Source: Conoideocrella luteorostrata (lineage: Eukaryota; Ascomycota; Sordariomycetes; Hypocreales; Clavicipitaceae). From it: a stretch of 64,000 bases of DNA. Positions 24,407 through 34,990 of this stretch are shown one piece after another (positions within the stretch are counted from its first letter, which is position 1; each line of letters opens with the position of its first letter). A program made the translations under genes and the position numbers. The notes beneath the pieces were generated by a model. It did no database searches, was not told the origin of the DNA, and worked only from the letters and a program-made list of their open reading frames with translations. Where the stretch lies: positions 1 to 64,000 of the forward strand of contig JASWJB010000127.1 of assembly GCA_032433595.1 (NCBI GenBank), given 5' to 3'.

Positions 24407-26097
24407 ATGCCGCTGAAGGAATGGATATCGTCTCCTCTCGAGGCCGGACCGTCTGTCCTCGACGGCCACCATCTTCCTCCCCAGTTGACGCCTGCTCTTG
24501 AACATGCCTCATCTCGTCTCGCCAGGAAGTCGATCCACCTGACGCTCGTGGTTGTCCGACGAGACTACCAACTCCCGCCGGCGATTCCACCCCAAGCATC
24601 ACCGGGTAGCTTCTGCTCACCAACAACACCGGCGTCGCCCCCGTCCAGATTCAGCTTCGCTACGGGCCCCGTCACTGCTCTGAAGCAGCTAGTTCGGACG
24701 ACATCCCGACACGGCTCAGACTTTTCTGCTCGATCAGCCTCATCGGCATCTACCACGAGCTCGGTCGGTCTGGAGTCTCCCGGCCTGGGTCTGGGCCTCA
24801 GACTCCGGTGGCCGCTCTCCCCGACAACGCCTCTGTCTCCGCCTCCCATGACGCCGTGTACGCCTTCGTCTGTAGCTACAGACTATCTTGGCCCTATGAC
24901 GCCGGGGGTTTCTGGCCTGAGGCTCTTCCACGCGCCCGACCTGCCTGCCAAGGATCAGCGAATCCAACGCGGCGTCTTTACAAAGACCATGCAAAGGTTT
25001 AATCTTGGGTATGTCACCGTCCCCCCATCTCCCTGCCGTCACACTTACGCTTGTTACACCCGGTATTAATGGAGCGTTATGTGTGTGCCAGCAACTCACT
25101 GCTATCCCCGGCTGTTGACCCGACCGCGTACGGCCTGAGCAGCAAGCTCTTCACCAACTCCCTGGTCCAGAACGAGGTTCTCTTCTCCTCCGACGGCCTC
25201 ACACTGCTATCCATAGACCGACTGTATAGCGTCAAGAGCGCCCTGTCAAGCTACTCCAAAACCAGGTCCCCTCTGCGTCTGGAAGACGCCGTCGACGAAC
25301 TCCGTCGGTACATTCTCGCCAACAACGGCGCCAAAGTCACCCACGCGGATCTCCTCCGATCGTACGACTGGCTTAATATCAGCCCAGCAGCCGTGTCGGA
25401 TCTGGATCAAATGTACAGGAGGGCTTACGGCGGCCCAGACGAAGTAGGCGCCATTTCTGGCGTGAAACGGCGTCCCCCCTCCAAGACGCTAAACCGGCAC
25501 TTCGGTCCTCATCCCGAACCAACGATTCGATCAGACGACGATGACGGGCTTCTCATTTCCTTTGACGAAGAGGAGGAGGAAGCGGCGAGTCTCACGCGGA
25601 TCGGTCTTGCCGTCACAACGTCTGAAGTCAACAAGCCGCCAACGCCGAGAGGCCCCGCACTCAAGATACAGACCAGCTTTGACTTGGTGGAAACCCCTGT
25701 GCTGAGGAGTAAATGGGACCATGATGATGATGATGATGATGATGACGGCGGCGGCGGCGGCGGCGAGAGCAACGGGAACAAAGAAGATACAGGGCGGAAA
25801 GACAGCGACAAGGACCGAGATGTAGAGGACGTTGAAGAGGGGCAAGAGGAGGAGGATGGCGATCGGACAGCACGACCGCTGGAAACTCTCCCAGTGGGGT
25901 TTGCACCCTGGAACGGCTCGTCGATTGACCAGGTTCTCAGTGCTGTGGCCGGCCCGGAGAGAAGCTCCATCCCGCATGGGCCAACTACTCCGAATGGATA
26001 TGATGATATCTCGCCCATCACGAAGGGCGAGTGGGGGTTTTTGATGATGGACGATGCGTTTCGCGGGGCAAGGACTGTGGCGGTGGAAACTTGCTGA
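24407..26097 (+). CDS. Unrecognised fungal protein with Asp/Gly homopolymer run
   Basis: Two exons (24407-25008 and 25092-26097; intron 83 nt) give 535 aa. The start MPLKEWISS was chosen because it is the first ATG in frame and sits in a good context (GCCGCCATGC). The N-terminal 60 residues look structured (LTPALEHASSRLARKSIHLTL...). A Ser/Thr/Pro-rich linker to about 185 contains repeated SPTTP-like units. Residues about 200-330 look globular (QNEVLFSSDGLTLLSIDRLYS). After that the chain is acidic and disordered, with eight Asp then six Gly encoded by (GAT)n(GGC)n at 25,722-25,762. No transmembrane segment or signal peptide is seen. I cannot name the family; the pattern suggests a regulatory or scaffold protein. 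Confidence 0.75.
25721..25763 (+). repeat. In-frame (GAT)n(GGC)n microsatellite
   Basis: About eight GAT triplets directly followed by about six GGC triplets inside the preceding gene, coding for Asp then Gly. Such tracts vary in length between strains by replication slippage. Confidence 0.85.
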
Positions 26098-26320
26098 CCC
26101 CGGAGCAATTTTAGACACATGTGGTGTTTTCGGGACTTCCCTTTTATATTCGTCATTCGTCTTTCTTTGGAGAGGAGGCGTGGTTTATCAGGTCATCAAT
26201 TTAGCCAGCGAAACAAGTTTTACATACCAAGATTCATGATAGCATATATTATTTCTATTTTGCCACAACAGCGGCGGGTATCATCATATACAGCAAGTCT
26301 CCTTTCTTCCACAGATCCTA

Positions 26321-27547
26321 CTACCAACCATAGCGACTACTCGCCTCCTTGCGATTATTCCTGCCCTTTGCAAAGCTATCCTCCAGAGCATCTTTCTGAT
26401 TTTGCACATTCTGCACCAGCTGCTGTAGACTGTGCTTGCCACCGTGCAGGGCACGTACAGGATTATGCACCTGCTGATCGCCCGCGGCACGCACATCTTC
26501 ATTGTGCTGGTATTCCCTGTCCATGTTGAAGTTTACCACGTTCTTGGCGGCATAGCTGCTGCCGTCACGGCCAAACAGCTCTCTTCTTGCCGCGGCAGAG
26601 AGGTTCAAATCATCGGCGATGTGATCCAAGGATTGTGCGTCTCCGGCCGCACCTGAAACGGGGACGTCTTGCGCCGGGTATGGCGAGTACCCGGCGCTAG
26701 GATCTGATTGGTATGTGGTTTCAAATAGGGGCTCGTACGCGCCGTGGGAGGATGACAAGGGCGTAGGGTCAGAGGGTTCGTCGGTGTGCATGGAGAAGAG
26801 AGATACTTTCGTCTTGGGTGGTTCCGATGCACCCTGCGCACCCGCACCCGCACCAGCTGAGGCTGAAGAAGTTGAGGCAGTGGTAGAGGCAGACATTCCA
26901 TTGGTTGCACTTTGTGATGTTTCAGGAGGTGCATTCGACTTGTTCGTCGTCTTCTTCTTCTTCTTTGAGTTCATCCCCACAGATAGAGGCCGGAACATGA
27001 GCGGCTTGCCCACCAGCCTCACCTCATCAGCTGGCTTTTGACTGACCGGTATTGATGGCGTGGGCTCTTGCCTTCTTGGGGGGGGCAAAATCATACTGCA
27101 CGACGCATGATCTGAAGCAGACACACCGTCCGCATCCTCGTCACCGTCGCGACTAAACCCCGGCGCTGCGCTCGTCTTCAGATTGACAACCGGTCTCGAT
27201 GGTGCGGTGGTGGATGATGCCTTGACCACCTGTTTTCCCGTATTCTTCGGCGCGGGCAGAAACGAATTGAAGCCTGAGAAGAGTCCGGCGCCTGTGGTGC
27301 GGGCCCGTTTCGCCGGTGGCTCGTCGCCATTGGGGGCGCTGCTGCTTGGCGACGAAGCTGTCTGGGGTAAGCTGACGACGATTTTGCCTGGGTTGGCGCG
27401 GTCGACGACTTTTTGGAAGGGCTTTTTGGGCGGGTGGCTCTGAGAGGATGGCTGGGGGGGAGGAGAATATTTGGTAGCGGCAGAGGTAGAGGTTTCAGCG
27501 TCGGAGGAGCCTGAGTCGGAGTCGGAGGCGTAGTCGACGAGGCCCAT
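26321..27547 (-). CDS. PRCC-family nuclear protein
   Basis: Single exon, 408 aa. The start MGLVDYASDSDSGSS is the hallmark N-terminus of PRCC homologues, so I place it at 27547 and not at the upstream in-frame codon. The middle is low complexity (Pro/Ser/Ala) with a KKKKK nuclear-type basic patch. The conserved C-terminus reads HSLQQLVQNVQNQKDALEDS and ends SSRYGW, the family signature. Human PRCC is linked to pre-mRNA splicing and the mitotic checkpoint protein MAD2L2; fungal function is not established (family knowledge). It is divergent from the SIN1 gene, 465 bp away. Confidence 0.85.
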   Translation of the reverse strand: MGLVDYASDSDSGSSDAETSTSAATKYSPPPQPSSQSHPPKKPFQKVVDRANPGKIVVSLPQTASSPSSSAPNGDEPPAKRARTTGAGLFSGFNSFLPAPKNTGKQVVKASSTTAPSRPVVNLKTSAAPGFSRDGDEDADGVSASDHASCSMILPPPRRQEPTPSIPVSQKPADEVRLVGKPLMFRPLSVGMNSKKKKKTTNKSNAPPETSQSATNGMSASTTASTSSASAGAGAGAQGASEPPKTKVSLFSMHTDEPSDPTPLSSSHGAYEPLFETTYQSDPSAGYSPYPAQDVPVSGAAGDAQSLDHIADDLNLSAAARRELFGRDGSSYAAKNVVNFNMDREYQHNEDVRAAGDQQVHNPVRALHGGKHSLQQLVQNVQNQKDALEDSFAKGRNNRKEASSRYGW

Positions 27548-28012
27548 GGTGGAGGTTTTGTAGGAGGATAGGCGTGGAGAATGGATGTAGATGTAGATGT
27601 GTTTGAGTAGTGTAGATAAGCTTGACGTGATGGAGCAAGGACTTCGGAGATGTGGGGCGGCAGGCAACGTTCAATAACTAGAAGTTAACAAACTACGGCG
27701 TACGGAGTATGGAGTACAACGTACTCCGTCCGTACCCAGCAGAGAGCTGGTTAACTACGGAGTAGGCTGTAACAGCATATGCACCGCTGTATCTACCGGG
27801 AATCGTGCGCTACGGTCTGCACCCGCTATACAAGTCCCCACATCAAGCTCGGATCTGATTGACCCTGCTCGACACTCCAACCTCCGCAGTGACCTGCTCC
27901 ATCAACATCTGGTTCGTTGTACAATAACCGAAAGCTGACTTCTCCGGCCCGGCAACTCAACCAGACATGTAGACGCGAGCCGTCGCATTTCTGACTTCTT
28001 GCGGACACCAAC
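27548..28012. promoter_or_regulatory. Divergent promoter region PRCC / SIN1
   Basis: 465 bp separating two outward-facing genes. It contains TACGGAGTA at 27701-27709 and 27756-27764, plus the near copy TACTCCGTC at 27722. No TATA box is clear. Confidence 0.5.
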
Positions 28013-30727
28013 ATGTCCGTCATGCAGCTAGAGGAGTAAGTCTGTCCATTGTCGCCGAGCCCACGCGAGAGCACTTGTCGTCTGACTGCGCCAATCTCCA
28101 GGCTTGTGTCCTACCAGCTACGAACAAGCTACCTCGATGAAATAGCTGACGGTGTCGGCGAGCGCCTGCTCACCATAAACGACAACTTTTTAAATTCCGC
28201 CTCCTTCAAAGCCGCTGGATGGCGCCCCAGCTCGTCGCATATCAAGCGAACGCACTCTCCTCCGATTCCCACAGCCGTCGCGTCCGAGTATTTCCAGGCT
28301 CCGCGACCGGCCGGCCTTACTCTCGAAGATGGCGACGACGATGGGGGCATGCTTACCGGAGGGGGAGCTGATACCATGGGCCCCGGATTAGCAACTAAGA
28401 GACGCAGGCGACGGGAGCAGATGATGGAGGACGATAGCAGCGACCTCACGGACGAGAGTGGCGAGGACCAGGAACAGCGCGCCGCGCAGCAAATCAAGTT
28501 TTCGAAGATGCCTGTCAGGCAGCGGGCAGGATCGTCGCCCTTACAGTCATCACCAATCAAATTGCAAACATCACCGCGGCCTCCTCGGAGGGGCTCGCAG
28601 TCGGCGCTGGAAACCGTGCGGGAGAGGCAGAGACCGCGTAGGGACACAGTTACCAGCAGCGAAATCTCTTCGGAAAACGAGTTTGATCTGCCGGCCGCGC
28701 ATAGGCATCGAGAGGCCGCCCGTGCTGCGGCAAGAGCTGTCCGCTTACAGGAGAAGATCAATGAGGAGCCTGTGCCGGGACTTAATAGGGCCGGCACGGA
28801 CCTTCTACCTGAAGAGGAGGACGACGACGATTCGGACGAAGCGTCAGATCTGTCAGGGGACTATGTGGGAAGCATGGACTCTGCCTCCATTCTGGATGGC
28901 GTTGAGAATCCTATTAACCCTTCTCCGACGCAGCAAGTTGTTGGCACGCCGCCGAAAATCTTCCGCAGGCAGTCTACGATTCGGAAGTCGCAACTTCCTA
29001 CTGAGCATGTTGTTCTCGAGGCACTCCCTCCACCTCGTCCCATGAGCATGTTGCGACCCATGAGCATGGTTCAGCCTACGAGTTTGCTCTCCGCGGCACT
29101 CAAGGCTAAAGAGCATAAAGCATCGGTCCCATTTCAAAAATTTGCCCATTTCAGCGGCCAGGGCACGCAGGGGTCTATCTCTGTGAGAATCTATGCCCCA
29201 TTTTGCAAGACACCATCCAAGCCCTTTGAGGTGGTTATCCGCCCCAAAGTTCATGACGGTCAAGGCGCCGAGCGTGTAGTCACAGTGACGGACTTGATTG
29301 GATTGAGTCTATACCGATACAACGAGGAAAAGAAAGAGCCCCAGATTCCCCCCCGCAAGCACAGTGTGAACTGGTGGACTTTGAGAATGGTAGAGGAGGG
29401 CGGCGAGGTTGACGACGACTTCCCGCCGTTTGAGAGAACAAAGCCCCTGGCGGCATTCACAACCGTCAACAATGCGAGTGCCAGAGGCGGAGGCAGAATG
29501 CGATCCAACTCCACAGCCTACGATGATTTCGCCTTGGTTCCTGCTTCGGAGGACGAATACGAAGAGAACAAGAACCTCACACCGCAGCAAGATGAGCATG
29601 AGGCTACAGAGCAGAAACAGGAAACGGCACCAGCGCCAGGACCGCCTCTGAAACGCACTGAAAGTCATGATGGGGATCCTACACCGAGGAATACACCGGC
29701 ACCGCCCCGAATTACCCTAGTAGATACAAGTCGGCCGCGAAATAACCCCATCGTCACGACGACATACCGGCCCAATACTCCCCTTGCTGATTCACCGCAG
29801 GTCCCTGTTACAGTGCCCAACACTGCCCGCGGTCAGCAGAAGTTACTACGCGTTCACATCATGTCGTCGGACGTGGCTCCCGGACAAATGGTCACGGTAG
29901 ACGTGACAACAGATACATATCTCGCCGAAGTTCTGGACATTGTCTGCCGCAAGCGACAGCTAGACAAGGCAAACCATGTGCTAAAGCTCCCCCGCTCTGG
30001 AGCCGTGGTCATGATAGACCGGCCCGTATCATCAATTGGCAACGTCTCGGATTTAGAACTCTATCGTCGGCGGTTTGCGACAGATGGGCCCCTGACTATG
30101 GGAGGCTCGCCAGGCAGTTCGTCGCCGAAGACTATGGGCTTGCCCAGCAGCCTTGGCGTGGCACAAAGGAGAGACCATAAGAAGGGACAAATACTCGGCG
30201 GACAGCACCCGTTGGCTCGAGAGGCACTCAAGCAGGACGAATTAGGCAATGCCAACGACAAGAAGTACACAGTTTGGAGGAAGCAGCCCATGCGACTGGT
30301 AGGTATGAGCGAGAGGATCCTCGTGATTGATGGCGAATACATCCACATTGTGCCTGCTTCTGGAGGCAAAGCCCTTCACGATGGCTCAGGCAAGACGACA
30401 ACTGTTCACTTCAGCAACGTCGTTGGATGCAAGGTGCCTCGAAAGCACCCTACCAACGTCAAGGTATGTTTTAACAAGCATTTCTTTTCTGTGCCTTCTC
30501 CAGTGCTCCACGCTGGTTTGTGCATTGAAAATTTGTAGTACATGCAATGTACGCGTGGACTTGAAACTGAGGCTGACTCGGATTGGACCCCACGGGTCCA
30601 AAAATAGCTTGTCATTTACCGAGCCACAGAGAGCAAACGCTATGATTTCGAGGCTCGCGGGGTCGATGAAGCAGCGGAGATTGTGGCAGAGTTGAAGAAG
30701 GGCATTTCACCGTATCGGGACGTGTAG
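28013..30727 (+). CDS. SIN1: TORC2 subunit Sin1/Avo1
   Basis: Three exons: 28013-28035 (only 23 nt), 28102-30463 and 30608-30727; introns 66 and 144 nt; product 834 aa. The tiny first exon codes MSVMQLEE and joins to LVSYQLRTSYLDEIADGVG, the normal Sin1 start. Residues 80-340 are disordered and acidic/Ser-rich. The CRIM domain, which recruits substrates such as AGC kinases to TORC2, is at about 352-495 (FAHFSGQGTQGSISVRIYAP). A Ras-binding-like domain is at about 585-667 (LLRVHIMSSDVAPGQMVTVD). A PH domain is at about 727-834 (YTVWRKQPMRLVGMSERIL ... VIYRATESKRYDFEA). The last intron lies inside the PH domain. TORC2 works at the plasma membrane in actin and sphingolipid control (family knowledge). 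Confidence 0.92.
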
Positions 30728-32387
30728 GAAATTTAAGCAGTTGCATGGATAGATGAGATTTACGGAGTGCAGGCTTGGAATATGTACTGTATACAATGCC
30801 ATTATTTGAGCGGGCGTCAGGAGTACGACTCTAAGACGGTGGGCGCGATTATTGCTCGCGTACGGAGTACTCCATACAATCATACGGAAAGATGGTCAGT
30901 CTGATACTAGTACTCCTCTACACGGGAGGCATAAAAGTTTTTGCATACCCTCCGGTATCTTCTACGCTAGCAAGCGCGCAGAAAATTTATGCCATATTCT
31001 GTAGCCAGTCCTGTCACTTGGTGGTCAGACCAACGACCATAGTGATTTGTACAGTACGGGTTCGGCTAAAGTAGCATCTGACAAGATAGCCGTCGAAGTT
31101 GTCGAATTACGTGTCAGATCATCAAGCTTGTATATTGGGTTATAGGTTTGGGGTTGCAGATAACATGACAAAAGATCTCTAGATATTGTAATGCGGTATG
31201 CTTGTCACATCTGACGTTCTAGCTTGTGGGGTTGAGAACAGCCGGCGGGCAAAGAGATGATTTCTGACACTGCACATAACTGTATGTATCAACGAGCCAC
31301 GGGCGAGAATTGATCAACGTGTGGCAGCAATGCTTTGGTGCAATGTACGAGCACCTGCGTTGGTGTGAGACAATGATTTATGAACAGCTGACAACCCACC
31401 ACTCAGTCTAGAGACGGAGTGTAAGACTTGGTTAGCGTAGTAGTGCTTTGTTGATAGACTTATTTCTTGAGTAAATCATGGACTAAAAATGCAGCTATTT
31501 TTATTTTCCTTTTCACTCTTACTACTCCGTACCTATTTTCGAAATACTGGCACACCAGCTATGTAGATCTGAGAGTCAGTTGGTTGCTGCCGAGCCACTC
31601 GGTTGTCGTCGGACTTGGTACAGGCCGTGGCTGAGCTTACCATCCCATCCATGTCCAATGGCATCCACCGACTTGCCTTTCTGGAGAGCACCGACTCGGA
31701 TCGCCGATCTCACTCCATTGTCGGCCCTGAGTCAAGCAGAGTCAGATCCAAACAGGGCTTTTTCTAAACCAGGATTACCGTTTTCTCCGGCGGCAGTTCC
31801 GAGCAATTGAGCTCATTGATGACGAGGAAACAACAAGGTGCTGGTCGGTTGCCTGAATGATGTCCTCTTGTTGGCTGGAACTGGGGGATGCTTGCTCTCC
31901 ACAAACAGCCTCAAGGTTTTTAAATCCGGGGCACGCACGACGTGCATGATGCATACTGGGCCGCTTGCAGAGCCAGTTGCCCGGCTGATGTGATGTCAGG
32001 CTGAGGTTGGATGGTGCAATGAATGGTATTACGGAATGGAGTGAAACCCGAACGCACAGGGCTTTTCGTTACTACAAACTGCGTTTTGCTATGGAGTACA
32101 GCAAATCGGTTTGGCAGGCTGAGGATCGAGTTTGAGAGATGAATGCCGACGAGGGGCGTGATATCATACGAAACTTTACTGGGAAATGTTGCGTCATGAA
32201 TAATACAGGGAGTTGCTCGTCCACGACGGACGGTGTCTAATTAGCTGCAAGTAGAATACGGAATACTGGCAGAGGCGGTCTGGCAGCCCAGTTTGGTAGG
32301 TCGCTTGGACAGCTGCATTCATCTCAACCTCGATTGCCTGGCAACCGAAGAACAACCTGGCCACGCATATCGGCATGCCGCATGCCG

Positions 32388-32418
32388 TATGTTGCATGTT
32401 GCATGTTGCATGTTGCAT
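32388..32418. repeat. Heptamer tandem repeat (TTGCATG)n
   Basis: About four head-to-tail TTGCATG units, followed 15 bp later by five imperfect GGACGT hexamers. Both are simple repeats in non-coding DNA. Confidence 0.8.
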
Positions 32419-32864
32419 CACAGCCGGCCGGCATGGACGTGGACGTGGACTTGGACGTGGACGCCGTCGACCATGGGCCTGCCAACTTCCTTCCCGCGGC
32501 TGTCGTTCCTTGATTGTTGCAGTAGCAACTTCCAAGCTAGCGACTGCTTGCTCTGGCTTTCCGCCCTAATTACCCACCATGACGCAACGGCTAGTGGATA
32601 TTTTGGTTTGAAAGCCTGCATGAAAGTGGGGCCGTGTGGCTGATGATGGTGCCGTTGATGGTGCTGGCGATCGGGGCATGGCGAAGCTGAACCCCAGCCT
32701 CGATGGACTGATGCTAAAGTAAGAGCAGGTAACGCAAGCCGGTCAGCACAAGCATGTAGCTTCAATGGCGCCACGTATACCTTGTTTTTTTTTTTTGGCT
32801 TGCTTCTGCTAGTGTGCACGAGAGACCACGATGGATGAAACAAGGCTGTCATTTCCAAGGCAAC

Positions 32865-32880
32865 TACTCCGTACTCCGTA
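32865..32880. repeat. TACTCCGTA dimer (dispersed word, example locus)
   Basis: Two copies of TACTCCGTA overlapping by two bases (7-bp period). The same dimer or its complement occurs at 33152-33167, 33594-33609, 36203-36218 and 46451-46466. Single copies start at 281, 1969, 6533, 10504, 23683, 27701, 27756, 30861, 31523, 39449, 45384, 45602, 46189, 47300, 52231, 54605 and 61658. Confidence 0.9.
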
Positions 32881-33685
32881 CTCCCTAGCTACTCCGCAGA
32901 CTGATGTGGTTTGCAGAGCGGCAGACTGCGGAGTCCCTAACGCTGGAAATCACGGCACATGGCCCTATGATAGGGCCACTGAACTGTTCAGCACTATTCG
33001 TCGAGCTTACTCTGCAGTAGTAGCAGCAGTAGCAACAGCAGTAGCACGCTTGCGTTATTGGGCACCATTGACAGCTAGCGAAACCAATGCCCTTTTAGCA
33101 GTATTGAATATTTTCGAGCTATGTCTCGGCATGTCTCTTCAGACCACCATGTACGGAGTACGGAGTACGACAACTTGATCAACGCCTGCTCCGCAATTTT
33201 GTTTGCTTATTCACTATATCCCAATCCAATCTCGCTCTGCCAACAATTCAGGTATATTGCACACGACACCGCTGGGGGAGGCAGCCTGGTTGTACCGGAT
33301 TTGATGACCGCCTCCCCTGGATCCCCCAATCATGTCCGCAACCGACAATGTTTGGCAAAAGGTGGAGAGGTCTTCCACGCTGGCCCATGCCCAAGCCTGC
33401 CAGGACGGCGTAGCTACAGAGTACTCCCTGACTCCGTAAGCAATAACTCGTCGAGCGAGGCTTACCCCATCACTAGTGGCACTTCAAACCAGGTCTTGCG
33501 TGAGGCGGCGTGCACTGGGATTAGAAAGTGGGTATCATGACGATAGTTGGATGGCTCCCGACTTCCCGACTGGGGCTGCAAGTGAATTCTGTGTACTCCG
33601 TACTCCGTACGCGGCATGGTGATCCGGAGTAGTTACTACGTGAGCATGAATCTCCGTGCCTCTGTTTCCACGGCCATGCTGTAGG

Positions 33686-33693
33686 TATATAAG
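33686..33693 (+). promoter_or_regulatory. TATA box of the GPI-protein gene
   Basis: TATATAAG about 165 bp before the start codon at 33858, followed by a CA-rich leader. A strong TATA box fits a highly expressed wall-protein gene. Confidence 0.6.
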
Positions 33694-33857
33694 TATCTGG
33701 TTTGGCCGCCAATCTTTCTTCTAAATTTCACACACACACGCACACACATACATATTCCTCAACTATAAACACCCGGTTATAGAATATCCATCTTTTCGTC
33801 TCATCCAGTCTCCGTCACAACCGTCCCTACTCACCACTACTACTACACGCCGCCAAC

Positions 33858-34399
33858 ATGAAGTTCTCCACCGTTGCTGTCCTTGCCTTCGCCGCCGCCG
33901 CTCAGGTTCGTCTTTCCACCAAAACCTCCCAATGTGTCTCGGGACGTCTTCAAAACTAATTCGTCTTCGCCTACAGGCTGATCTTAGCGGGGTGGTCTCC
34001 ACCGCCATCGATGGCGTCAAGTCCGGCGGCTCCATCGTCGCCAGTGACCTTTCCACTGCGATCAGCAACCTCAATTCCCGCCTTTCCACTGCTGCGAGCG
34101 GCATTAATTCCCAGGCCTCGAGCGTCGCCGCCAGTGTTTCCAGCGAGGTCGCCAAGGTTTCCAGCGAGGCTGCCGCCAAGTCCTCCAGCTTGAACAGCGT
34201 CATCGCCACTGCCACTGGATCCGTCAAGTCCAGCGCCCAGAGCGAGCTGGCCAAGGTCACCTCCAACGCCGCTTCTGCCGCCAGCAGTGCTTCCAACGCC
34301 GCCAGCAGCACCAGCACTGGTGGCGCCCCTGCCCAAACCGGCGCCATGGCCATCGGTGCTCTCATGGGCGGTGCCGCCGTCTTGGCCGCCAACCTCTAA
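33858..34399 (+). CDS. Small GPI-anchored Ala/Ser-rich cell-wall protein
   Basis: Two exons (33858-33905, 33977-34399; intron 71 nt) give 156 aa. Exon 1 codes almost exactly the signal peptide MKFSTVAVLAFAAAAQ. The mature part is nearly all Ala, Ser, Val, Asn and Lys, with helix-favouring repeats (ASSVAASVSSEVAKVSSEAA, VKSSAQSELAKVTSNAASAA). It ends with a flexible Ser/Thr/Gly stretch and a hydrophobic tail (AMAIGALMGGAAVLAANL) typical of GPI attachment. No cysteines. Expected to be secreted and fixed to membrane or wall. The pattern of small residues recalls amphipathic-helix proteins; the exact role is unknown. Codon use is strongly biased to C-ending codons (GCC, TCC, AAC, AAG), which suggests high expression. 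Confidence 0.85.
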
Positions 34400-34990
34400 G
34401 CGGCATGTCTCCGAGCCAGTCGCCTCCAATATCGATGACTTTTCCCCTGAATAATGGATAGGATTGTTCATTTGGTTTGGAATTATCTCGGCCGGCGATA
34501 ATAGATTGAACGAGGAGGAAAGGAAAAACATCAATACCCCCCCTGCCTCTACCTTAATGATGGATATTGTACACTAGCAAAAGATCTGATGCACCTGACG
34601 CTGGGGAGTGAAGTAGTGCTCAGATGTGGACATTTGATGAGCTTAATAGTTATAATTACATGAATATAAGCGTGATTTAACGCTTGGACTATCGACTCGT
34701 GCCGTGACTCGTAATGAAGTGTGTGTAAATGGTGACAATTGGTGAAAATGCGAAAGGGCAACTGTAGCACAGTAGGTTTCATAAGGTATCTATATGTATT
34801 ATCATCGTCTTTGCATATATTGGTATTCATTATTTATAAAGAAAAAAAGAAAGAAAAAAAAGGGCGCGTAAGTAAAGAGACTTCTCGATTGCTTATACCT
34901 TAGAGCTAGAGCCGCAGCACGCTAAGCGGAAATAAGAATATATTCCATGGAGATTCATCAGGGTATCTAAACATAAGATGCAACCTAACT
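34400..34990. other. Convergent intergenic region
   Basis: 591 bp between two converging genes; A/T-rich with an A-run at 34,841-34,861. No gene seen; probably the two 3' untranslated regions. Confidence 0.6.

Larger units (their letters stand above)
30728..33857. other. Gene-free 3.1 kb rich in short repeats
   Basis: No credible gene on either strand. Seen here: TACGGAGTA words at 30861, 31523, 32865, 32872, 33152, 33159, 33594 and 33601; a heptamer array TTGCATG (about 32392-32418); GGACGT hexamers (about 32433-32462); GTAGCA/CAG units at 33015-33045; and a CA tract just before the GPI-protein gene. The last 200 bp carry that gene's TATA box. Confidence 0.6.

Noticed and set aside
25509..26156. 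215-residue open frame antisense to the acidic unknown gene
   Set aside because: Ser-rich mirror of Asp/Glu codons (GAT/GAC read backwards); no family resemblance.
28129..28797. 222-residue open frame antisense to SIN1
   Set aside because: Shadow of the low-complexity SIN1 region; the sense strand carries a well-supported gene.
30464..30607. An alternative SIN1 acceptor at 30538 giving YMQCTRGLETEAD
   Set aside because: That frame ends after 22 codons; the acceptor at 30607 restores the conserved PH-domain strand VIYRATESKRYDFEA.
33763..34534. Long minus-strand frames over the GPI-protein gene
   Set aside because: Gly/Ala-rich reflections of a C-rich codon pattern; the sense model has signal peptide, intron and GPI tail.
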